Assembly (NCBI GenBank): GCA_903905505.1
Contig: CAIVGL010000064.1
Coordinates: 1 to 40,783 of the forward strand
Direction of reading: 5' to 3'
Source: an uncultured Bacteroidia bacterium
GTDB taxonomy: Bacteria; Bacteroidota; Bacteroidia; Bacteroidales; Prolixibacteraceae
DNA length: 40,783 bases
In this document: positions 1 through 9,377 of the stretch, piece by piece
How the letters are laid out: every line of letters begins with the position of its first letter
Numbering within the stretch: position 1 is the first letter of the stretch
The notes under the pieces: generated by a model
The model's input: only the letters and a program-made list of their open reading frames with translations
Databases searched by the model: none
What the model was told of the DNA's origin: nothing
Translations under genes and position numbers: made by a program

Positions 1-815
1 AAGGCATATTTTATGGTCGGATCAGCTTGTAAGGGCCACCCACTTTTAAATCGATTGATATAGACCCCTGCGATGCGTGGTTTTTCACTATTCATATTCG
101 ACTCTTCCTGCACAATTGAGGCTATCGTTACGACTTGAATAGGCGTTAAAGCTAATTTCACAGCCTTGTCTTTTCGAGTATTAGTCCAAAACCGATCATA
201 TTCAATTTTCATCCGAGCAATAAACTCTTTTGGAGAGGTATTCCAATAAAATTCATAGGTATTTGGAATAATAAGCATTGGAAACTCTTCGCAAGACATT
301 CCCAAATCTGCCGCTACCCTATCGTCATTGAGCGTTTCAAAAAAGGCGGTACTGTCAGCCTCTAGATATTTCGACAACCGACCAGCTAAATCCTCTCTAA
401 ACCGAATGTTGTTGAAGGTAACCTTTACTGATTTCTGTTTTCCAGATCGTAAAACATTAATTAACTGATTATTATTCCATCCTTTTTGGATCTGATAGGC
501 ACCAGAAAGAACCTTTTTCGAATACTTCTTTTGTGAGCTGACCCATTTGAATGTTGACAGATCTGCCAGTATATGGTTACGAACTAACGAATCGAGCACT
601 TGTTGAAAGTCTCCCCCAGTGCGTATATAGAGAATCTTAGAAACTAGAACATTCGGCTTATAAACGGCCAGATAGTACTTCCGTGCAAAAGATCCAGCCA
701 AGAGCAAGAGGATCAAACACCCCACGATTATACCTTTCCAAAAGATTGAAAGTGATTTTAAACGTTGGATAAGACGTTGCATCATCGAGGTCAGATTGTC
801 AAATATTATGTTCAT
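1..815 (-). CDS. mltG: Endolytic murein transglycosylase MltG (partial, C-terminus outside window)
   Basis: MltG cleaves nascent glycan strands in the periplasm and is anchored in the inner membrane by one N-terminal helix. The reverse strand is open from an ATG at 813-815 to the window edge, giving about 271 residues. It shows a short cytoplasmic N-terminus, a membrane helix (roughly residues 25-45 of the long form), a LysM-like/YceG region, and near the cut end the family motif ASIVQEESN followed by RIAGVYINR and PLQADPTIKYA. The family's catalytic glutamate lies in that first motif. Two further in-frame ATGs at 783-785 and 780-782 could be the start; I kept the longest form. It is divergent from the flavodiiron gene. 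The gene is cut by the window end, not broken. Confidence 0.9.
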   Translation of the reverse strand, partial: MNIIFDNLTSMMQRLIQRLKSLSIFWKGIIVGCLILLLLAGSFARKYYLAVYKPNVLVSKILYIRTGGDFQQVLDSLVRNHILADLSTFKWVSSQKKYSKKVLSGAYQIQKGWNNNQLINVLRSGKQKSVKVTFNNIRFREDLAGRLSKYLEADSTAFFETLNDDRVAADLGMSCEEFPMLIIPNTYEFYWNTSPKEFIARMKIEYDRFWTNTRKDKAVKLALTPIQVVTIASIVQEESNMNSEKPRIAGVYINRFKSGWPLQADPTIKYA

Positions 816-913
816 GATCTACTTTAAAACAGGGCGAAAATACGAAAAATGTTCGATAGTGAAATCAATGGCTATTTGAAATCATTATAGCTTATCGTTG
901 CATCATTTATTCG

Positions 914-921
914 TAATTTTG
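914..921 (+). promoter_or_regulatory. Bacteroidota-type -7 box upstream of the flavodiiron gene
   Basis: TAATTTTG fits the TAnnTTTG consensus of Bacteroidota primary-sigma promoters and lies 40 bases before the ATG at 962. A TTG occurs at 898-900, but the 13-base spacing is shorter than usual, so only the -7 element is supported. Confidence 0.4.
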
Positions 922-961
922 CATCTTGAAGCTGTTTGCAAATTGATCAAAATACTACACT

Positions 962-2188
962 ATGCATCACATTAAACTGGCTGAAAACATCTATTTTTTG
1001 GGGTTCAATGATCGAAGAACACATCTATTCGAAAATATCTGGCCTATCCCCAATGGAATTTCCTATAACTCCTATTTAATTGATGACGAGAAAATCGCAA
1101 TTGTAGACACGGCCGAGCGCGGGTTTATAGAAGATTATCTCGAAAAGATACAATTAATCATTGGAGACCGAAAGATAGATTATTTGATCATCAATCATAT
1201 GGAACCGGATCATTCTGGAGCTTTAAAAGCGATTAGAAGCAAGTATCCCGATATAACCCTGGTTGGAAACAAGAAAACATTTGGAATTATTGAAAGCTTC
1301 AGTATCGATCCAGGCAAGGTCATGCTGGTACATGATGACGACACGCTTTGTTTAGGAAAAACCACCTTGCAATTTCAAACAATCCCAATGGTTCATTGGC
1401 CCGAAACGATGGTCACCTATGATGTCAACCATAAAATACTCTTCTCTGGCGATGCATTTGGAAGTTATGGAACACTAGATGGTGGGGTCTTCGATGATGA
1501 AATTAATTTAGATTTTTACGAGGTCGATGTGATGCGCTATTTCACCAATATTGTTGGTAAATACTGCGCTCATACTCAACGAGCAATGAAGAAACTCTCG
1601 GTCCTTGACATTCAAATGATCGCCTCAACGCATGGACCTGTTTGGCGAACTGACTTAGACTGGGTCCTTAGTCGTTACTCGAAATGGAGTAATTACGAAA
1701 TGGAACAGGGTGTGGTCATTGTGTATGGCTCGATGTATGGAAACACTCAAAAAATGGCAGAGGTAATTGCCAGACAGCTGAGTGTTCGAGGAATAAAAAA
1801 CATCCGCGTCTACGACTCGTCTAAGACACATTCATCTTATATCATTAATGACATCTTTAAATACAAAGGGTTTATTGTGGGGAGTTGCGCCTATAACAAT
1901 GCCCTATTCCCCAATGTAGAGACCTTATTAGCGACCATAGAACATATGGCTCCCAAAGAACATTACTTAGGCATTTTTGGCAATTTCCTTTGGAATGGTG
2001 GTGGTGTAAACAACTTAAAGAAGTTTGCTGAGATGATTAAATGGGAAATGGTCTATGATCCCATTGAAGAAAAAGGGGCTTTAAAAGAGGATAAATTCAA
2101 GATGTGCATGGAACTAGGCGATGCAATGGCTGATAAATTACTCCAAGAGCAACCCCCTAGAAACTTGGATAAAAACCCTTGTCATTAA
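962..2188 (+). CDS. Flavodiiron protein (FprA-type A flavoprotein; O2 and/or NO reductase)
   Basis: Cytoplasmic flavodiiron proteins reduce O2 to water or NO to N2O using a diiron site and FMN, protecting anaerobes and microaerobes. The 408 aa length is normal. Residues 1 to about 250 form the metallo-beta-lactamase-like domain with the full diiron ligand set: H79, E81, D83 and H84 in NHMEPDHSG, then histidine in MVHWPE, aspartate in FSGDAFG and histidine in STHGPVW. From about residue 255 a flavodoxin domain begins, with the FMN phosphate loop VYGSMYGNTQK. No rubredoxin or flavin reductase domain is fused, so electrons must come from a separate partner. It is monocistronic or the first gene of the rightward run. 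O2 versus NO preference cannot be read from sequence. Confidence 0.92.
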   Translation: MHHIKLAENIYFLGFNDRRTHLFENIWPIPNGISYNSYLIDDEKIAIVDTAERGFIEDYLEKIQLIIGDRKIDYLIINHMEPDHSGALKAIRSKYPDITLVGNKKTFGIIESFSIDPGKVMLVHDDDTLCLGKTTLQFQTIPMVHWPETMVTYDVNHKILFSGDAFGSYGTLDGGVFDDEINLDFYEVDVMRYFTNIVGKYCAHTQRAMKKLSVLDIQMIASTHGPVWRTDLDWVLSRYSKWSNYEMEQGVVIVYGSMYGNTQKMAEVIARQLSVRGIKNIRVYDSSKTHSSYIINDIFKYKGFIVGSCAYNNALFPNVETLLATIEHMAPKEHYLGIFGNFLWNGGGVNNLKKFAEMIKWEMVYDPIEEKGALKEDKFKMCMELGDAMADKLLQEQPPRNLDKNPCH

Positions 2189-2292
2189 CTGATTTCGATT
2201 GACTAATAAAACAAAGGACCCTAATAATATCATTTCGACGAATAGCATAAAAAGTTGATTGCCTAACATACTCAATTCATTAGTCTTTTTCT

Positions 2293-2300
2293 TACTTTTG
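2293..2300 (+). promoter_or_regulatory. Possible -7 box for the DedA-family gene
   Basis: TACTTTTG matches TAnnTTTG and lies 59 bases before the ATG at 2360. No TTG was found at the expected upstream spacing, so this is a weak call. Confidence 0.28.
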
Positions 2301-2359
2301 ACAGAAGTTATAAGGTTACGTTTTATAGAAGTGTCAGGCAAAAAGATAATATTCGTCGA

Positions 2360-3016
2360 ATGAATGAACTGTTAGAATTAGTACTGCATACCGATGAGGT
2401 CCTTTTGAAAATTGTCTCTGCCAATTTGATGGAGGCTTATGTCATTCTATTTTTAATAATATATAGTGAGACCGGATTACTATTCTTTCCCTTTCTGCCA
2501 GGCGATGGCTTACTATTCTCAGCCGGCGTAATTGCAGCCTCAACGCCTTTAAATATCGTTTGGCTTGTTCCTTTACTCATCCTTGCAGCTATTCTAGGAA
2601 ATTTAACGAACTATTTTGTTGGCGCTTACTTTGGACATAAATTAGAAAAAAGCACCAACAAGTTTGTTGTCAAATATCTTATCCCTTATATCCATAGAAC
2701 ACGTAATTTCTACGATAGATATGGGGCGAAGTCAATTATTATCGGTCGATTTTTCCCGGTTATCAGAACCTACATTCCTTTTTTTGCCGGATTATCGGGT
2801 TTTAAATACAGCAAATATCTCAACTATACGGTGATCGGTTCTGTAATCTGGGTCCCATTCTTCACCTTATTAGGCTATTTCACTGGAGAAAATGCCTGGG
2901 TTAAAAATAATTTCCTGCTGATATTTTTAGGACTAATCATTGTGACCTTAATTCCATTCTTTTATAATCTATTAAAAATTATCATCAATAAATTTATTAA
3001 AACTGGAGCTAATTAA
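2360..3016 (+). CDS. DedA/VTT-domain membrane protein
   Basis: A 218 aa inner-membrane protein of the DedA (SNARE-associated/VTT) family, whose members are implicated in flipping or recycling of undecaprenyl phosphate and other lipids and in proton-dependent envelope homeostasis. Visible family marks are the re-entrant-loop segment around residues 32-50 (YSETGLLFFPFLPGDGLLFS, with its acidic residue and PG turn) and the GRFFPVIRTYIPFFAG segment around residues 130-145 with the conserved arginines. Hydrophobic helices follow to the C-terminus. The next gene, rmuC, starts 68 bases downstream on the same strand. The exact lipid substrate is not predictable from sequence. Confidence 0.85.
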   Translation: MNELLELVLHTDEVLLKIVSANLMEAYVILFLIIYSETGLLFFPFLPGDGLLFSAGVIAASTPLNIVWLVPLLILAAILGNLTNYFVGAYFGHKLEKSTNKFVVKYLIPYIHRTRNFYDRYGAKSIIIGRFFPVIRTYIPFFAGLSGFKYSKYLNYTVIGSVIWVPFFTLLGYFTGENAWVKNNFLLIFLGLIIVTLIPFFYNLLKIIINKFIKTGAN

Positions 3017-3084
3017 TTAAACAACTCTCACCAGCAAGCCCTTTCAGATAAACCAAATAACCTCGCTGAAAATTTCCCTAACCC

Positions 3085-4434
3085 ATGAACGAGCAGCAGC
3101 TAATCATTCTTCTTTTAGGACTCAACGTTTTTATTACGCTGATTCTAATTTTCAGAAAAAGAGGTCAAGATACTCCTCAGGTAGAAAAATTTCAGGAACT
3201 AGAGCGAAGCCTTCAAAAAATAGAAGCCAGCTTTCGCGAAGACTTTAGAATCAACAGAGAAGAGAATAGTGCTATTGCCAAGAGTAATAGAGGCGAACTT
3301 AACGAGACCTTAAAAGATTTCAAAAAGGAGCTATCAGAGACCCTAAAAGAGATCACCACACAAGCAAAGATAGATAGCCAGCAACAACGCGATAACCTAG
3401 ATCGATCGTTTAAATCTTTTCAGGAGAGTTTCGAAAAGAGCATTGTTTCATTTAATGAGCTTCAGCGAGAGAAATTCGGACTTCTTGGCGAAGAGCAGAA
3501 GAAAATGGTTGAGACGACAGAGAAAAGACTTGAAGAGATTCGGATAACCGTTGATGAGAAACTTCAAAAAACACTAAATGAGAGACTTGGACAATCATTT
3601 GAATTGGTTGTGCGTCAATTGGAGAATGTACAAAAAGGGCTTGGCGAGATGCAGACACTGGCTCAAGATGTTGGTAGTTTAAAGAATGTCTTAAGCAATG
3701 TCAAACTCCGAGGAAGCATTGGTGAAGTGCAGCTTGCCATGTTATTGGAACAAATACTAGCACCTAGTCAATATGAGGCGAATGTAAAAACAAAAAATGG
3801 GAGCTCTGATTTAGTTGAATTTGCCATTAAACTTCCTGGGAAAGACGATAAAAACACCGCTGTCTGGCTTCCTATCGACGCTAAATTTCCAAAAGATATC
3901 TACGAACAGCTTCAAGCGGCGCATGATACAGGGGATCTTATTAAGATTGATGCTGCTCAAAAAGTACTGGAGACCACCATCAAAAAGATGGCCAAAGATA
4001 TTCACGATAAATATATCGATCCGCCAAACACAACGGATTTTGGAATTATGTTTCTCCCTTTCGAGGGGATCTATGCTGAAGTTGTTCGGAGTGCCTCCCT
4101 ATTGGATGAATTACAGCGTAATTATAAGATCGTAGTCACTGGTCCCACTACCCTAGCAGCTATTTTAAACAGTCTTCAAATGGGATTTAAAACCTTAGCT
4201 ATCCAGCAACGGAGTGGTGAAGTGTGGAAAATTCTCGGAGCCGTAAAAAAAGAGTTTGAACTCTTTAGTGGTTTAGTAGAAAAGGCGCAAGGAAATATTC
4301 AGACTGGTTTAAATCAACTGGATGATGTATTAGGAAAGCGCACTAGAGCCATACAGCGTAAATTGAAAGATGTGGAGCTGCCCGAAATAATTGCAAAAGA
4401 ACTTGATCTGGCTGAAACAAATGATGAGAGTTAA
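3085..4434 (+). CDS. rmuC: DNA recombination protein RmuC
   Basis: RmuC is a membrane-anchored, nuclease-fold protein that limits recombination at inverted repeats. The 449 aa product has an N-terminal membrane helix (about residues 5-22), a long charged coiled coil (about 35-200), and then the RmuC domain with the recognisable stretches LRGSIGEVQLAMLLEQIL, VWLPIDAKFPKDIYEQL and TTLAAILNSLQMGFKTLAIQ. Biochemical activity is poorly established for the family, so the name rests on homology. A 15-bp hairpin follows the stop codon closely, indicating that the transcript ends here. Confidence 0.92.
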   Translation: MNEQQLIILLLGLNVFITLILIFRKRGQDTPQVEKFQELERSLQKIEASFREDFRINREENSAIAKSNRGELNETLKDFKKELSETLKEITTQAKIDSQQQRDNLDRSFKSFQESFEKSIVSFNELQREKFGLLGEEQKKMVETTEKRLEEIRITVDEKLQKTLNERLGQSFELVVRQLENVQKGLGEMQTLAQDVGSLKNVLSNVKLRGSIGEVQLAMLLEQILAPSQYEANVKTKNGSSDLVEFAIKLPGKDDKNTAVWLPIDAKFPKDIYEQLQAAHDTGDLIKIDAAQKVLETTIKKMAKDIHDKYIDPPNTTDFGIMFLPFEGIYAEVVRSASLLDELQRNYKIVVTGPTTLAAILNSLQMGFKTLAIQQRSGEVWKILGAVKKEFELFSGLVEKAQGNIQTGLNQLDDVLGKRTRAIQRKLKDVELPEIIAKELDLAETNDES

Positions 4435-4461
4435 ACAGACTAAGTTATTTTTTTAAAATTA

Positions 4462-4495
4462 AAAATCTGCAAACTAGAGATAGTTTGCAGATTTT
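4462..4495 (+). terminator. Hairpin terminator after rmuC
   Basis: A perfect 15-bp inverted repeat (arms 4462-4476 and 4481-4495) with a GAGA loop lies 28 bases after the rmuC stop. The arms end in A and T runs, typical of an intrinsic terminator. Bases 4496-4662 up to the next start show nothing else recognisable. Confidence 0.75.
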
Positions 4496-4662
4496 CAGCT
4501 CAATGGACCCAAAACAACACTTAAATTCAACTCTGGCCTTACAGGAAACATTATTCTTTACTTTTCAAAAATCGGTTCCCGATCTAATTTATTTGTCAAA
4601 TCATTAAAGAAGAGCAATTTATTCGATACCTTTAAGGATTAAATCTGAATAAATTCTCTGCG

Positions 4663-7560
4663 ATGAATTCTCAAAAGTATTACACTGGTCTGAGTCTTAA
4701 AGAGGTTGATGAGAGCCGGAAAAAATATGGAGCCAACACCCTAACGCCACCCAAGCGGACTCCATGGTATAAGCTTTATTTTGAGAAATATGAAGATCCG
4801 ATCATTCGAATTCTTTTAGTCGCTGCCTTTCTCTCTTTCGGGATTGCATTTATTGAGAATGAGTTTGCAGAAACAATTGGTATATTTTCTGCCATACTAC
4901 TGGCCACAAGTATTAGTTTTTGGTTTGAATATGATGCTTCTAAAAAATTCGATTTACTGAATCAAGTAACCGAAGATATTCTTGTAAAGGTTATTCGCAA
5001 TGGTCATATCAGTGAAATCCCTAAAAAGGAGATTGTAGTACACGACCTTGTGATAATCAGTTCTGGTGAGGAGATTCCTGCAGATTGCGAAATCCTTGAA
5101 TCGTATTCACTTCAACTCGATGAATCGTGCCTCACGGGAGAACCAAGTGTTAACAAATCAGCGAATCCCTCCACGTTAAACTCAGAATCGACCTATCCCT
5201 CAAATTGGGCTATGCGCGGATCAAGAGTCTTGGAAGGGCATGGTACGCTAAGAGTTATAGCCGTTGGTGACCATTCAGAATATGGGAAATTAGCCATACA
5301 GTCAACTGAACTATCTGGAACCATCACCCCATTAAGCCTCCAACTAGAAGAGTTAGCCAAGTTTATAGGTGTCATTGGATTTGCACTTGGAATACTAACC
5401 TTTATCACCTTATTTGCGAAGGACCTCTTCTTTAATCGTTCAGAGAACCAACTAACAATTATCCAGCTTGGATCAATTTGCATAATAGTTGTCAGTGGAT
5501 TACTTGTTCTGACCAAAGTATGGCTCCCCATTTATTATGATGCACTAATGCTATTCAGACCTAACAAAAAAGTTCGCAATAACCTCAAGTCTAAAAGTTG
5601 GGGTTACTGGCTTACAATAGGTCTAGCAACATTTATGGCTTTGCTCCTGATCGGCAAGCTAGTTGGGATCGATTCGTTTAATAGTTCTACGTGGATCAAT
5701 TTTAAAGACGCAGGAAGAGTTCTGCATTATTTCATGGTCGCAGTAACCTTGATTGTCGTTGCCGTGCCTGAAGGACTGCCCATGAGTGTGACATTGAGCC
5801 TAGCCTTGTCGATGCGTCGAATGCTAAAATCGAACACGCTAATTCGCAAGATGCATGCTTGCGAGACGATAGGCGCCATAACCGTTATTTGTACCGATAA
5901 GACGGGTACCCTAACCCAAAATAAAATGAAGGTTAGCAAATCTGTTTTCTTGGGGCTCGAAAACCAGGAGTTCAACCATGATGAATTAAGCTTACTTATT
6001 CAAGAAAATATTGCCACCAATTCTACGGCTCATCTTGACTTTTCGAATCCAAAAAAAATAAAACCAGTAGGAAATCCTACCGAAGCATCGTTGTTACAAT
6101 GGTTATATTCGATGGGGATAAACTACTTGAACATCCGAAATCAATCGATGGTCATTGAGCAATTAACGTTCTCTACAGAACGAAAATTCATGGCAACCTT
6201 AGTAGACTCTGCTTTATTAAGGAAAAAAATAATGTTTGTTAAAGGTGCTCCTGAAGTTATCCTTTCGAAATGCAAACAAGTAAGATATACCGATAAAACA
6301 GTAGCGCTTTCGGGAGTCCAAGAATCAATTGATAAGGTATTACTGCAATTCCAAGAGTTAGGGATGCGAACCATCGGGTTTGCTTATGAGCCAATAGAAG
6401 ACAATATCGCTCGAATAAAAAATGGAGAATTAACACAACCCAACCTTACGTTTTTAGGATTCATTGCTATCTCTGATCCGATTAGAGATGATGTTCCATC
6501 AGCTGTCCTTCAATGCTTGAAAGCGGGCATTGAAGTAAAAATTGTTACTGGAGACACACTTGCAACCACCAAGGAGATTGCTCGACAGATAGGAGTCTGG
6601 AACGATAGTGATCTAGGACATAATATAATTACTGGTGCCGAGTTTGCTTTACTTAGCGACGAAGAGGCCCGTATTAGAATCCAGCACTTAAAAGTTATGT
6701 GCAGGGCACGACCATCCGACAAACAACGTTTTGTTCAGTTACTCCAACAAAATGGAGCCATAGTCGCAGTAACTGGCGATGGAACCAATGATGCTCCGGC
6801 CTTAAATTTCGCACAAGTAGGACTATCTATGGGATCTGGAACCGCAGTCGCCAAGGAGGCTAGTGACATTACTTTATTAGACGATTCCTTTAGCAGTATT
6901 GCGGTCGCGATTATGTGGGGGCGCTCGCTTTATCAAAATATACAACGATTTATTCTTTTCCAATTAACCATTAACCTAACGGCGTTAACCCTTGTCTTGA
7001 TCGGAAGTTTACTTGGTCATAAATTGCCACTAACGATCACTCAAATGCTCTGGGTTAATCTTATCATGGACACATTTGCGGCTGCAGCCTTAGCCTCACT
7101 CCCACCTAACGAGCGAGTTATGGATCATAAACCTCGAAAATCAACTGATTTTATTATCACCAAAAAGATGCGACAACAAATAATTTCTGTCGGAATACTG
7201 TTTATAATCTTTCTTCTAGGATTACTCCTCTACTTTCAGGACAAGTCAGGCGATATAAGTCCCCTTGATCTTTCCCGTTACTTCACCTATTTTGTGATGC
7301 TTCAATTTTGGAATATGCTTAATGCCAAGGCTTTTCTCTCTGGAAAATCGGCATTTCATAATTTAAGTCAGAGTATTGGTTTTGTTGTTGTCTTATTCTT
7401 AATCTTAATCGGACAGATTCTTATTGTTCAGTATGGAGGCTTAATATTCCGAACTATTCCGCTCTCTTTAAAAGATTGGCTTTTCATTATTGGAACAACA
7501 TCTGTCGTGCTTTGGATAGGGGAACTAGGACGGTGGATAAAAAGGGTTCAGATCACCTAA
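4663..7560 (+). CDS. PMCA-type Ca2+-translocating P-type ATPase
   Basis: A 965 aa P2-type ATPase expected to pump Ca2+ out of the cytoplasm. In order: an N-terminal cation-ATPase domain (about 1-45), actuator domain with the LTGEPSVNK loop (TGE dephosphorylation motif, near residue 155), membrane helix 4 with PEGLP at 369-373 (the glutamate is a Ca2+ ligand), phosphorylation motif DKTGTLT with D412, nucleotide-binding domain with KGAPE, and the hinge TGDGTNDAP at about 704-712. C-terminal helices carry the NLIMDTFAA motif that supplies further cation ligands in Ca2+ pumps. An insertion of soluble character separates helices 3 and 4 (about residues 300-325). It stands alone between a terminator and degP. 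Ca2+ specificity is inferred from PMCA-like motifs. Confidence 0.9.
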   Translation: MNSQKYYTGLSLKEVDESRKKYGANTLTPPKRTPWYKLYFEKYEDPIIRILLVAAFLSFGIAFIENEFAETIGIFSAILLATSISFWFEYDASKKFDLLNQVTEDILVKVIRNGHISEIPKKEIVVHDLVIISSGEEIPADCEILESYSLQLDESCLTGEPSVNKSANPSTLNSESTYPSNWAMRGSRVLEGHGTLRVIAVGDHSEYGKLAIQSTELSGTITPLSLQLEELAKFIGVIGFALGILTFITLFAKDLFFNRSENQLTIIQLGSICIIVVSGLLVLTKVWLPIYYDALMLFRPNKKVRNNLKSKSWGYWLTIGLATFMALLLIGKLVGIDSFNSSTWINFKDAGRVLHYFMVAVTLIVVAVPEGLPMSVTLSLALSMRRMLKSNTLIRKMHACETIGAITVICTDKTGTLTQNKMKVSKSVFLGLENQEFNHDELSLLIQENIATNSTAHLDFSNPKKIKPVGNPTEASLLQWLYSMGINYLNIRNQSMVIEQLTFSTERKFMATLVDSALLRKKIMFVKGAPEVILSKCKQVRYTDKTVALSGVQESIDKVLLQFQELGMRTIGFAYEPIEDNIARIKNGELTQPNLTFLGFIAISDPIRDDVPSAVLQCLKAGIEVKIVTGDTLATTKEIARQIGVWNDSDLGHNIITGAEFALLSDEEARIRIQHLKVMCRARPSDKQRFVQLLQQNGAIVAVTGDGTNDAPALNFAQVGLSMGSGTAVAKEASDITLLDDSFSSIAVAIMWGRSLYQNIQRFILFQLTINLTALTLVLIGSLLGHKLPLTITQMLWVNLIMDTFAAAALASLPPNERVMDHKPRKSTDFIITKKMRQQIISVGILFIIFLLGLLLYFQDKSGDISPLDLSRYFTYFVMLQFWNMLNAKAFLSGKSAFHNLSQSIGFVVVLFLILIGQILIVQYGGLIFRTIPLSLKDWLFIIGTTSVVLWIGELGRWIKRVQIT

Positions 7561-7812
7561 ACCTACTTTTCCATAGAGTATATCTCCTATTGCCTTGTGA
7601 TTCTAAGTTTTAAATCTCGACCATTTAGCACTCAGGCAGCATATACCTCCCAAATATTTTCTAGTTGACGTTAAAGATTGTTAATCATGGGGCAAATGAA
7701 GTTTTATATCACTCTATTTTCGTTTGGAAGTGCTTATATTGGCATATAAATTGTTTGGTTATTTAACGTGAGAGATAAAAATTAAGTTTATCATTTAAAA
7801 TTGAAACAAGTT

Positions 7813-9288
7813 ATGGACGACATGAAAAAAATTGCGAAATCATTGGCAATTGCTTTTGCCGGGGCCATCATTGCCATCGTTATTTATTCAACCCTTGAGC
7901 GAAACTCATCCACTTCACCCTTGCAGGGGAATTCCGCAGTTCAGTATACCAACTATAGCGCTCCTCCCCTAGCTCCTCAAGCTCAGCTACCCGACCTAAC
8001 GCAGGCAGCTGAGAAAAGTGTTCATGCCGTTGTGCATATTACCACTAAAATAAAATCTCAGGGTGGTGCAAATGAGAATCAGCTTTTCGACTTCTTTTTT
8101 GGTCCAAAAGGGAACAATATGCCACGTGGAAATAATCAAGAGCCTGAGTATCGTATGGGAGCTGGCTCAGGAGTTATCATCAACGCTGAAGGTTATATTG
8201 TAACCAACAACCATGTTATCGAAGATACAGACAACATTGAAGTTGTCTTAAATGACAACCGAAAATTCACAGCTAAAGTCATTGGCCGAGATCCCAATAC
8301 CGATATCGCCTTAATCAAAATCAATGCTAAAGATCTGACCTACCTCACTTGGGGAAATTCCGAAACCTTAAAGCTGGGTGAATGGGTACTTGCGGTTGGA
8401 AATCCGTTTAATCTGACCTCAACGGTAACAGCCGGTATTGTTAGTGCCAAGTCGAGAAATATTGGAATCATTAGTGGACAATTACCTCTCGAATCGTTTA
8501 TCCAAACTGATGCTGCGGTAAATCCAGGAAATAGCGGTGGTGCCTTAGTCAATGCATCGGGAGAACTTGTCGGGGTAAATTCCGCTATCGCATCGAGAAC
8601 AGGATCTTATTCCGGCTATTCCTTTGCAGTACCCGCCTCAATCGCACGCAAGGTCGTGGAAGACCTTAAACAATACGGCGAAGTTCAACGCGCTCTACTA
8701 GGGGTAGAGATTCGTAATGTAGATGATAACTTAGCACAATCAGAACATTTAGGCAAGATTGAAGGGGTATATGTTAGCAAAACTACTGAAGAAGGAGCCG
8801 CGCGTCAAGCTGGAATTAAGGCCAATGATGTTATTATTGCCGTTAATGGCAATCAGGTGAACACGGTAGCCCAACTTCAAGAACAGATCGCGAAATACCG
8901 CCCTGGGGATAAGGTTAACCTAAGTGTAAAACGGGATGGTGCAATGAAGCAATTTACAGTCGCACTGCGCAATACCAAAGGCGATACAACCATTGTAAAA
9001 GAGAGCTTGGCAATCTTAGGTGGTGATTTCGAACCAATCTCACAAAAAGATAAAGAGAGGTTGAAAATCGATGAAGGAGTTCAAGTTCTTAACCTTAAAA
9101 AAGGGAAATTAAAAGATGCCGGTGTGAAAATTGGATTTATCATAACCGACATGAACAAAATACCAATTTCAAGTGTTGAAGATATTAAACGAGTACTATC
9201 ACAAGCAAGCAATAAAAAGCCTATCTTAGTGGAGGGAATTTACCCCTCTGGAGAATGGACCTATTATGTTTTCAAACTTGAAGAATAA
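7813..9288 (+). CDS. DegP/HtrA (Do-type) periplasmic serine protease
   Basis: A periplasmic protease/chaperone that removes misfolded envelope proteins. The N-terminus is a hydrophobic signal or anchor (KSLAIAFAGAIIAIVIYS). The trypsin-like domain carries the triad H134 (TNNHVI), D164 (NTDIALI) and S241 (PGNSGGAL), numbered from the ATG at 7813. Two PDZ domains follow (about 275-365 and 385-480), the second more divergent, as is usual in Bacteroidota. A longer frame opens at a TTG at 7801 and another ATG lies at 7822. I chose 7813 because TTG starts are rare here and no ribosome-binding site favours any of the three. It precedes rpoD on the same strand, but rpoD has its own promoter. Which DegP/DegQ paralogue this is cannot be settled. 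Confidence 0.9.
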   Translation: MDDMKKIAKSLAIAFAGAIIAIVIYSTLERNSSTSPLQGNSAVQYTNYSAPPLAPQAQLPDLTQAAEKSVHAVVHITTKIKSQGGANENQLFDFFFGPKGNNMPRGNNQEPEYRMGAGSGVIINAEGYIVTNNHVIEDTDNIEVVLNDNRKFTAKVIGRDPNTDIALIKINAKDLTYLTWGNSETLKLGEWVLAVGNPFNLTSTVTAGIVSAKSRNIGIISGQLPLESFIQTDAAVNPGNSGGALVNASGELVGVNSAIASRTGSYSGYSFAVPASIARKVVEDLKQYGEVQRALLGVEIRNVDDNLAQSEHLGKIEGVYVSKTTEEGAARQAGIKANDVIIAVNGNQVNTVAQLQEQIAKYRPGDKVNLSVKRDGAMKQFTVALRNTKGDTTIVKESLAILGGDFEPISQKDKERLKIDEGVQVLNLKKGKLKDAGVKIGFIITDMNKIPISSVEDIKRVLSQASNKKPILVEGIYPSGEWTYYVFKLEE

Positions 9289-9326
9289 CATTTTGGGTTA
9301 AATAGAGAAATAGCAGCTTAATGGTA

Positions 9327-9357
9327 TTGTACAATACCGCAAATATTTGTAACTTTG
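9327..9357 (+). promoter_or_regulatory. rpoD promoter
   Basis: TTG at 9327-9329 and TAACTTTG at 9350-9357 are separated by 20 bases, a good match to the Bacteroidota -33/-7 promoter architecture. The -7 box ends 20 bases before the rpoD ATG, predicting a very short leader. Confidence 0.6.
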
Positions 9358-9377
9358 CAGACTTTTAATCAGAAAGA

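Noticed and set aside
2138-2341. Minus-strand 67 aa ORF in the gap after the flavodiiron gene
   Set aside because: It overlaps the end of a secure gene, has no recognisable domain or promoter, and the gap contains a plus-strand -7 box for the DedA-family gene.
3815-4135. Plus-strand 106 aa ORF inside rmuC
   Set aside because: It is in another frame of a secure RmuC coding region, with no independent start signal or family resemblance.
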